Position numbers and translations under genes: made by a program | The notes under the pieces: generated by a model | What the model saw: only the letters and a program-made list of their open reading frames with translations | Databases searched by the model: none | Told to the model about the DNA's origin: nothing | Assembly (NCBI GenBank): GCA_944320985.1 | Contig: CALUJN010000050.1 | Location: 1-38,448 of the forward strand | DNA: 38,448 nucleotides | Source: an uncultured Alistipes sp. | GTDB taxonomy: Bacteria; Bacteroidota; Bacteroidia; Bacteroidales; Rikenellaceae | Reading direction: 5' to 3' | In this document: positions 32,986 through 38,448 of the stretch, piece by piece | Position numbering within the stretch: the first letter of the stretch is position 1 | How the letters are laid out: each line of letters starts with the position of its first letter

Positions 32986-35283
32986 ATGTTGCGTAAAATC
33001 GGCTCATTTGTGGGTTTGCTGCTCCTCCTGGCGTTGCGTGCCGAGGCGGGAGGCGTCGGGGTGGTATTGAGTGGAGGCGGAGCCAAGGGCCTTTATCACA
33101 TCGGCGTGCTCGAGGCCCTCGAAGAGAACGGAATCCCCATCGATTATGTCGCCGGAACCTCCATGGGCTCGATCATCGCCGCCATGTATGCCGCCGGATA
33201 CGCCCCCTCCGAGATGCGGGCCATCGTCTCCTCGGGGGTTGTCCGCGAATGGGTCTCGGGACGTATCGATCCCAACCGCTACATGAGTTATTATCGTCAG
33301 TTGGGAAACAACCCCTCGTTTCTGAGCGTGCGCGTGAATCTTGGAAATCCTGCCGGGGAGCGCCTCCAGTTTCCGACCAATCTCATCTCCTCGACACAGA
33401 TCGATCTGGCACTGATCGACCTTTTTGCTCCGGCCACGGCGGCATCGGGCGGGAATTTTGACCGGCTGATGGTGCCGTTTCTCTGCGTGGCCAGCGACAT
33501 GAACCACCGACGTCCGGTGGTGATGCGCTCGGGCGATCTGAGTGTGGCGATCCGTTCGTCGATGTCCATCCCGCTGGTCTTCAAGCCTGTGGCCATTGAT
33601 TCGATGCTGCTTTACGACGGTGGCATCTACGACAATTTCCCCTGGAAACCCCTTGACGCGGAGTTTCATCCCGATCTGATTATCGGATCGATCTGTACGG
33701 CCGGAAACACCCCGCCCAGTGAAAACAGCGATATCATGGATCAGGCCTTCATGCTCGCCATGCAGGACACCGACTATACGCTGCCCGCGGAGCGGAGCGT
33801 CACGATCCGACGCGCCGTGGGGGTTTCGATGCTCGATTTCGGTCAGGCCGAGGCGATCATGAATGCCGGATACGAGGATGCCATGGCCGCCATGCCGCAG
33901 CTGTTGGAGCGGGTGAGTGAACGTCGTGATTCCGCGTGGTTCGCCGAACGACGCCGGGCTTTCCGCGAAAAGTGTCCTCCGCTGATCTTCAACGACTATG
34001 AACTCGAGGGGTTGAAACGCGAGCAGCGCGAGTATATCCGTGATTTCCTGCACATGGATCGTCGTACGCCCGGCGTACAGCGGCCGATGTCTTTTGGCGA
34101 GTTGCGGAACAACCTCTTCGAGATCCTTGCGGAGGGAAATCTCACGATGGGATTCCCGAAGGTGCAGTACGACTCTCTTACGCGGGGCTACTCCTTCGAT
34201 GCCCGTTTCACGGCCCGTCCCAGTTTCAAGATCACCATCGGCGGCAATGTCTCCTCAACAGCCTTCAACCAGGCCTATATCGGCATCGGATATCGTTCGA
34301 TCGGGCGTGTTTCGCAACAACTCGGAGCCGATCTCTATCTCGGGCCGCTTTATACATGGGGATCGCTCGGGGGGCGGACCGATCTTTATGCCATCGAACC
34401 GCTCTTTTTCGACTATTCCTACAACTTCTCGGTCAGCAACTTCCGGCACGGTTATTTCGGAAACGTCTCCCGCATCCGCAATGCCGAACAGGTCAAGAGC
34501 AGCGAAAGTTTCCTCTCGATGGGGGTCGGCATGCCGATGACTCATCGCAGCCTTTTCGTGCTGCGCGCCAACGGAGGTCATGTCAATTACCGTTACGATT
34601 CCGACGATCTGTTTGCCGACGATACCGATCATTCGCGTTTCTCCTTCTTCGGACTCAAGGCCGCAATCGCCCGCAATACGCTTGACAAGTTCCTCTACCC
34701 GCGTCGAGGATCGGAACTCTATCTTTCGGGGATTTTCATCTCCGGACGCGACAAATACCAGCCTTATGATGCCGAGGAGTTCCTCATACGCGAACGTCGG
34801 CAATGGTTCGGCGGACGCTTCACCTGGAACAAGTTCTTCGATCTGCCGCAGTGCAGCTGGTTCTCCTTCGGGTTCAATGTCGATGCCGTCTACACGAATC
34901 ATCCGTCGTTCAGCACCCGAAGCGCCTCGCTGATGTCGATGCCCGAATATGCACCCGTGTCGCATGCCCGGATGGTCTTCATGCCCGATTACCGGGCCGA
35001 TCGTTTCGTGGCAGGAGGTGTGATGCCGACCTTCGATCTGATGCCCGATTTCTTCTTCCGCACGGGATTTTATACCATGTTCCGCAACAAACGGGAATTC
35101 AATCCCCTGGGGGTTCCCGACGAGCGCTGGCACTATATAGCCGAAGCGTCGCTTGTCTATCACTCGCCGATCGGTCCGGTGAGTCTTTCGCTGACGAAAT
35201 ACGACCTGAAGGATTGGAACAACATGTATCTGACCTTCAATTTCGGATACGCTATCTTTGCCCCCAAAGGAACCTTTTATTGA
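32986..35283 (+). CDS. Patatin-like phospholipase fused to a BamA-type beta-barrel
   Basis: A 765-aa outer-membrane protein. The signal peptide is about 1-21. The patatin domain (23-300) has the oxyanion loop SGGGAKG (29-35), the nucleophile in GTSMGS (Ser59) and DGG (Asp211-Gly213), so the Ser-Asp dyad is complete. From about 400 to the end is a strand-rich region closing with aromatic-ended strands (last residues APKGTFY), matching the surface-antigen/BamA barrel seen in such fusions. This is the layout of PlpD-type (type Vd) proteins, though here the link between the domains is not obviously a POTRA. The substrate lipid is unknown. Its promoter is at 32911; a 92-bp tandem repeat and a terminator follow the stop. 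Confidence 0.9.
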   Translation: MLRKIGSFVGLLLLLALRAEAGGVGVVLSGGGAKGLYHIGVLEALEENGIPIDYVAGTSMGSIIAAMYAAGYAPSEMRAIVSSGVVREWVSGRIDPNRYMSYYRQLGNNPSFLSVRVNLGNPAGERLQFPTNLISSTQIDLALIDLFAPATAASGGNFDRLMVPFLCVASDMNHRRPVVMRSGDLSVAIRSSMSIPLVFKPVAIDSMLLYDGGIYDNFPWKPLDAEFHPDLIIGSICTAGNTPPSENSDIMDQAFMLAMQDTDYTLPAERSVTIRRAVGVSMLDFGQAEAIMNAGYEDAMAAMPQLLERVSERRDSAWFAERRRAFREKCPPLIFNDYELEGLKREQREYIRDFLHMDRRTPGVQRPMSFGELRNNLFEILAEGNLTMGFPKVQYDSLTRGYSFDARFTARPSFKITIGGNVSSTAFNQAYIGIGYRSIGRVSQQLGADLYLGPLYTWGSLGGRTDLYAIEPLFFDYSYNFSVSNFRHGYFGNVSRIRNAEQVKSSESFLSMGVGMPMTHRSLFVLRANGGHVNYRYDSDDLFADDTDHSRFSFFGLKAAIARNTLDKFLYPRRGSELYLSGIFISGRDKYQPYDAEEFLIRERRQWFGGRFTWNKFFDLPQCSWFSFGFNVDAVYTNHPSFSTRSASLMSMPEYAPVSHARMVFMPDYRADRFVAGGVMPTFDLMPDFFFRTGFYTMFRNKREFNPLGVPDERWHYIAEASLVYHSPIGPVSLSLTKYDLKDWNNMYLTFNFGYAIFAPKGTFY

Positions 35284-35298
35284 ACCATACCCTTTTCG

Positions 35299-35511
35299 TG
35301 CTGTCGGGCGGTCTCTCGGTTCCGGGTTGCTTGCTCGCTTTCGGAGGAGATTTTGGGTTCCGGAACTCTTCACGGTATCTAGGCCGGTCATGCTGTTGTG
35401 CAGTCGCTCGGTTTCGGGGCGTTTTCTCGCTTTCGGAGGAGATTTTCGGTTCCGGAACTCTTCGCGGTTTCCTGACCGGTCATGCTGTCGGGCGGTCTCT
35501 CGGTCCGGGAT
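35299..35511. repeat. Tandem repeat, 92-bp period, about 2.3 copies
   Basis: Unit 1 is 35299-35390, unit 2 is 35391-35482, and a partial third unit runs from 35483 to about 35511. The spacing is exactly 92 in both steps. The best conserved part is CTCGCTTTCGGAGGAGATTT, followed by a shared TTCCGGAACTCTTC and CCGGTCATGCTGT. It lies between the patatin stop and a terminator. No gene is seen in the 324-base spacer. Confidence 0.88.
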
Positions 35512-35527
35512 GTCCTCCCATTCTTGC

Positions 35528-35563
35528 AAAAAAGCCGTCCGAACAACTTTCGGACGGCTTTTT
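35528..35563. terminator. Bidirectional terminator, patatin / M13 peptidase
   Basis: Fifteen-base complementary arms around GCCGTCCGAA / TTCGGACGGC, with five or more A on one side and five T on the other. It serves both convergent genes. Confidence 0.92.
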
Positions 35564-35607
35564 CATGAAGGACCTGTGCAAGGCTGCCTCTCCCCTTTTT
35601 GGGGCGG

Positions 35608-37644
35608 TTACCAGATGATCACGCGCTCCTCTTCGGGCAGGAACATCTCTCCGTCGGTGATTCCGAAGGCATCGTAGAAATCCTGGATGTTGCGCAGCGT
35701 GGCATTCACGCGCCACTTGCCCAGCGAGTGGACATCGAGTTTCGTCAGACGGGCGATCTCCTCGTCACGGATGTTCTGAGCCCAGAGCGTGGCATAGGCC
35801 AGGTAGAAGCGCTGGGCGTCGGTAAAGCCGTCGATCGGAGCCGGAGCCTCTTTCCCTTCGAGCGAATTGTGATAGGCTGTCCAGGCCACGCGCAGACCTC
35901 CCTGGTCGGCAATGTTCTCACCCAGCGAAAGAGCTCCGTTGGCGTGCAGGGCCGGTTGACCCTCCTTGGCCGGAAGAACCTCGATGGCGTCGAACTGCTT
36001 GACCAGAATATCGGTCTTGGACTTGAAGGCGGCGGCATCCTCTTCGGTCCACCAGTTGTTCATGTTGCCGTCCTTGTCGAACTGGCGCCCCTGATCGTCG
36101 AAGCCGTGGGTCATCTCATGACCGATTACCACACCGATAGCGCCGTAGTTCACCGCATCGTCGGCTTCGGGATTGTAGAACGGCGGCTGCAGAATCGCGG
36201 CCGGGAAGCAGATTTCGTTCGTCGTGGGATTGTAGTAGGCGTTCACCGTCTGCGGCGTCATGCCCCACTCGGCCCGGTCGACCGGTTTGCCGTACTTCCC
36301 GAGGTTGTCTTTCGTGGCCCAGAGTCCGGCATTGCGCAGGTTCTCATAGTAGCTCTTCGTCGGATCGATCGTCAGCGTCGAATAATCCTTCCATTTGTCC
36401 GGATAGCCGATCTTTACGGTGAAGGTCGAGAGCTTCTCCTGAGCCCGGGCCTTCGTGGCCTCCGACATCCAGTCCAGGGCGGCGATGTGCTGCGAGAGTG
36501 ACGTCTGCAGGTTCTTGACCAGTTCCATCATGCGCTGCTTGTCCTTCTCGGGGAAATACTTCGCCACGTACATCTCGCCCACGGCCTCGCCCAGCAGTCC
36601 GTTGGGCACCGACATGGCACATTCCCAGCGGGGTTTCTGCTCCTGCTGTCCCGACATGGTCTTGCCGTAGAATTCGAACGACGCGGTCTGGAAATCGTCG
36701 CTCAGAGAACGTGCTCCTCCGTCGATGATCTGGGCGGCCAGGTAGTGGCGGATCTTTTCGAGCGGAAGGTTCTTGAGCAGCTCATTGACACGCTCCATCA
36801 CGCGCTTGTGCTGTACGATCATACGGTCGGCGTCGGCCAGACCCATCCCTTCGAAATAGATATCCCAGTCGATGGCGTCGTAGGCCTTGGCAAACTCCGC
36901 ACGCGACATGGGGTTGTACTGTGCGGGAAGGTCGCGCTGCTCGACGTTCGAGAAGTAGACCTCGGCCAGCGAATCCTCGATCTCCAGCGCATCGGCAGCG
37001 GCCGTTTCGGCGGCGGCAGCCTCATAGCCGCACAGCGTGAAGAGCTTGATCAGGTAGTTTTTGTAGGCCTCCTTGATCTTGGCGTTCTGAGGATCCACAT
37101 AGTAGTCGCGGTCGCCCATCGAGATTCCAGACTGGGCCACGTAGAGCGTATTGGTGTTGCTGTCCATCAGGTCGGCCATCCCGCCGATGCCGAAGAACGG
37201 GTTGGCGAGTGCCATGTGGATTTTGGCCAGCACCTCGGGCAGTTGGGCCCGGTCGGTGAGTCCGTCGACCAATTGCAGGTCGGCGGCCAGCGGAGCGGCC
37301 CCTTCGGCGTTCAGACGTGCGGAGTCGAGCCCCATTTTGTAGAGATCCGCGATCTTCTGTTCGATGCTCCCCGGGGTAGTCTCCAGTTTGGTCATCTCCT
37401 GGAAGAGGGCGTTGATGCGTTTTTCGTTGTTTTCGCGCAGCACGTCGAAGGAGCCGTAGCGCGAGAATTCGGGTTTGAGCGGATTGTTCTTCTGCCAGCC
37501 GCCCGTGGCATACTGGTAGAAGTCGGCGTTCGGGGCTACCGTCAGGTCGAAATTCCTGAGGTCGATGGCCGGAGTTTTCGTATTGTTGTTCTGACAGGAT
37601 GCCATACAGGCTACGGTTGCTGCTAAGAGGATGATACGTTTCAT
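35608..37644 (-). CDS. M13 family zinc metallopeptidase (PepO/neprilysin-like) lipoprotein
   Basis: A 678-aa exported endopeptidase. The start at 37644 gives MKRIILLAATVACMASC with lipobox Cys17; eight upstream codons are rejected. The zinc site is HEMTH (His509, Glu510, His513) in VIGHEMTHGFDDQGRQFD. The third ligand is Glu576 in GENIADQGG, and CxxW is absent, as usual in bacterial forms. The N-terminal M13 domain starts near 33 (FYQYATGGWQKNNPL). The family cleaves short peptides; the substrate here is unknown. It lies downstream of pgk on the same strand, separated by a strong hairpin. Confidence 0.95.
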   Translation of the reverse strand: MKRIILLAATVACMASCQNNNTKTPAIDLRNFDLTVAPNADFYQYATGGWQKNNPLKPEFSRYGSFDVLRENNEKRINALFQEMTKLETTPGSIEQKIADLYKMGLDSARLNAEGAAPLAADLQLVDGLTDRAQLPEVLAKIHMALANPFFGIGGMADLMDSNTNTLYVAQSGISMGDRDYYVDPQNAKIKEAYKNYLIKLFTLCGYEAAAAETAAADALEIEDSLAEVYFSNVEQRDLPAQYNPMSRAEFAKAYDAIDWDIYFEGMGLADADRMIVQHKRVMERVNELLKNLPLEKIRHYLAAQIIDGGARSLSDDFQTASFEFYGKTMSGQQEQKPRWECAMSVPNGLLGEAVGEMYVAKYFPEKDKQRMMELVKNLQTSLSQHIAALDWMSEATKARAQEKLSTFTVKIGYPDKWKDYSTLTIDPTKSYYENLRNAGLWATKDNLGKYGKPVDRAEWGMTPQTVNAYYNPTTNEICFPAAILQPPFYNPEADDAVNYGAIGVVIGHEMTHGFDDQGRQFDKDGNMNNWWTEEDAAAFKSKTDILVKQFDAIEVLPAKEGQPALHANGALSLGENIADQGGLRVAWTAYHNSLEGKEAPAPIDGFTDAQRFYLAYATLWAQNIRDEEIARLTKLDVHSLGKWRVNATLRNIQDFYDAFGITDGEMFLPEEERVIIW

Positions 37645-37668
37645 GGTTTCGTTCGGGTTTTGACGCAA

Positions 37669-37702
37669 AGCGGAGACTTCCGGAGGTCCGGAAATCTCCG
37701 CT
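37669..37702 (-). terminator. Strong hairpin between pgk and the M13 gene
   Basis: Sixteen-base arms (37669-37684 and 37687-37702) pair with one mismatch and a 2-nt loop. On the minus strand the following bases are TTTGCG, a weak U-tract, so it may be a partial terminator or an mRNA-stabilising element. Confidence 0.65.
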
Positions 37703-37726
37703 GTGGGATTGCGTGTTCGTAAAGTA

Positions 37727-38448
37727 CTATTCGCGGATGGCCTCTACGCCGGGCAGTGTGCCGAACTCGATGTACTCGAGCAGGGCGCCGCCGCCGGTCG
37801 AGATGTAGGATACCTGGTCGGCCAGCCCGAACTTGTTGATGCAGGCTACCGAGTCACCGCCACCGATGAGCGAGTAGGCACCCTTCTTCGTGGCCTCGGC
37901 GATGGCCAGTGCCACCTCCTTCGATCCGGTTGCGAACTTGTCGATCTCGAAGACTCCCACGGGACCGTTCCACAGGATGGTCTTGCAGCCGAGGATGTGC
38001 TCGCGGAACTTCTTCTTGCCTTCGTCGGCGATGTCGACACCCTCCCAGCCGTCGGGGATGTTGTCGGCCGGAGCCGTCGAGGTGTTGGCGTCAGCCGAGA
38101 AGGCGTCGGCGATCAGCGCGTCGGGCGACATCACCAGCTCGACACCCTTCTGCTTGGCCAGCTCGAGGATCTCCAGAGCCACCGGGAACATGTCGGGCTC
38201 GCAGATCGAGTTGCCGACCTTGCCGCCCTGGGCTGCAGCGAACGTGTAGGTCATACCGCCGCCGATGACGATCGAATCGACCTTCTCGATGAGCGACTTG
38301 ATGACGCCGATCTTGGTCGAAACCTTCGAACCGCCGATGATGGCGCAGAACGGGTGCTGCGGAGCCTCCATGAGCGACGAGATGGCCTTGACCTCCTTCT
38401 CCATCAGGTAGCCGAACATCTTGTCGTTGGGGAAGTGCTTGGCGATCA
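37727..38448 (-). CDS. pgk: Phosphoglycerate kinase, C-terminal part (truncated by the window edge)
   Basis: Glycolytic enzyme transferring phosphate between 1,3-bisphosphoglycerate and ADP. About 240 C-terminal residues are visible, starting [19 protein letters not shown]. The nucleotide-binding half is complete: [37 protein letters not shown], the [12 protein letters not shown] phosphate loop and [13 protein letters not shown]. The frame is open to the last base, so the N-terminal substrate domain lies beyond 38448. Confidence 0.97.
   Translation of the reverse strand, partial: IAKHFPNDKMFGYLMEKEVKAISSLMEAPQHPFCAIIGGSKVSTKIGVIKSLIEKVDSIVIGGGMTYTFAAAQGGKVGNSICEPDMFPVALEILELAKQKGVELVMSPDALIADAFSADANTSTAPADNIPDGWEGVDIADEGKKKFREHILGCKTILWNGPVGVFEIDKFATGSKEVALAIAEATKKGAYSLIGGGDSVACINKFGLADQVSYISTGGGALLEYIEFGTLPGVEAIRE

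Noticed and set aside
34255-35529. Long minus-strand open frame over the patatin gene and the 92-bp repeat
   Set aside because: It is antisense to a well-supported gene, and its repeated N-terminus simply reflects the DNA tandem repeat.

Overview
The window is about 38.4 kb of chromosomal DNA from a Bacteroidota species. I infer a GC-rich, Alistipes-like (Rikenellaceae) gut anaerobe. The reasons are the TAnnTTTG promoter elements in front of several genes, the general lack of Shine-Dalgarno sequences, the S46 dipeptidyl-peptidase, the Trbp111-tailed MetG, DUF4136 and DUF5672 proteins, and GC-rich coding DNA set against AT-rich spacers. The genus is a guess from gene content, not a computed placement. 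I see no phage, transposon, CRISPR array, tRNA or rRNA.

Layout, left to right. A 5'-truncated recJ (+) ends in a 22-bp tandem array and a bidirectional terminator, facing a beta-propeller lipoprotein and a small nitroreductase (-). Divergent from these is a DUF5672 / GT2-like pair, then a tightly packed + run: HAD phosphatase, membrane protein, degenerate ABC ATPase, rdgB, Gfo/Idh/MocA oxidoreductase and folE. A DUF4136 lipoprotein and a small beta-barrel protein follow. On the - strand lie sppA and a queD-polA-aldo/keto reductase operon. Divergent from sppA is a cysteine-free Mrp ATPase (+), then a 396-bp AT-rich spacer, then nadA, a NimA-like PNPOx protein, an S46 peptidase, metG and a branched-chain aminotransferase (+). 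Convergent to these are mnmG and ybeY (-), a purine/pyrimidine-asymmetric spacer, and a pheS-TPR-EnvC-like operon (-). The window ends with a patatin/beta-barrel protein (+), a 92-bp tandem repeat, an M13 peptidase (-) and the 3' part of pgk (-).

The most interesting result is a set of chromosome-maintenance signals that together look like the replication-origin neighbourhood. (1) The spacer at 18613-19008 is AT-rich and carries a cluster of DnaA-box-like 9-mers. (2) Base composition changes around it. In hand-counted 60-nt samples taken every 1.5 kb, the + strand has G 187 / C 205 to the left and G 241 / C 186 to the right, regardless of gene orientation. (3) About 7 kb to the right are two perfect 16-bp parS palindromes in the BCAT/mnmG spacer and a third 15/16 match inside the aminotransferase gene. 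Neither dnaA nor parAB is in the window, so this is a strong inference, not proof.

Other points of interest are an ABC-type ATPase lacking the Walker A lysine, signature motif and H-loop histidine next to a small membrane protein; an Mrp protein with no cysteine at all; a roughly 45-residue insertion in MnmG; predicted leaderless promoters for three genes; and two unrelated tandem-repeat arrays, each placed between a gene end and a terminator at a convergent junction.
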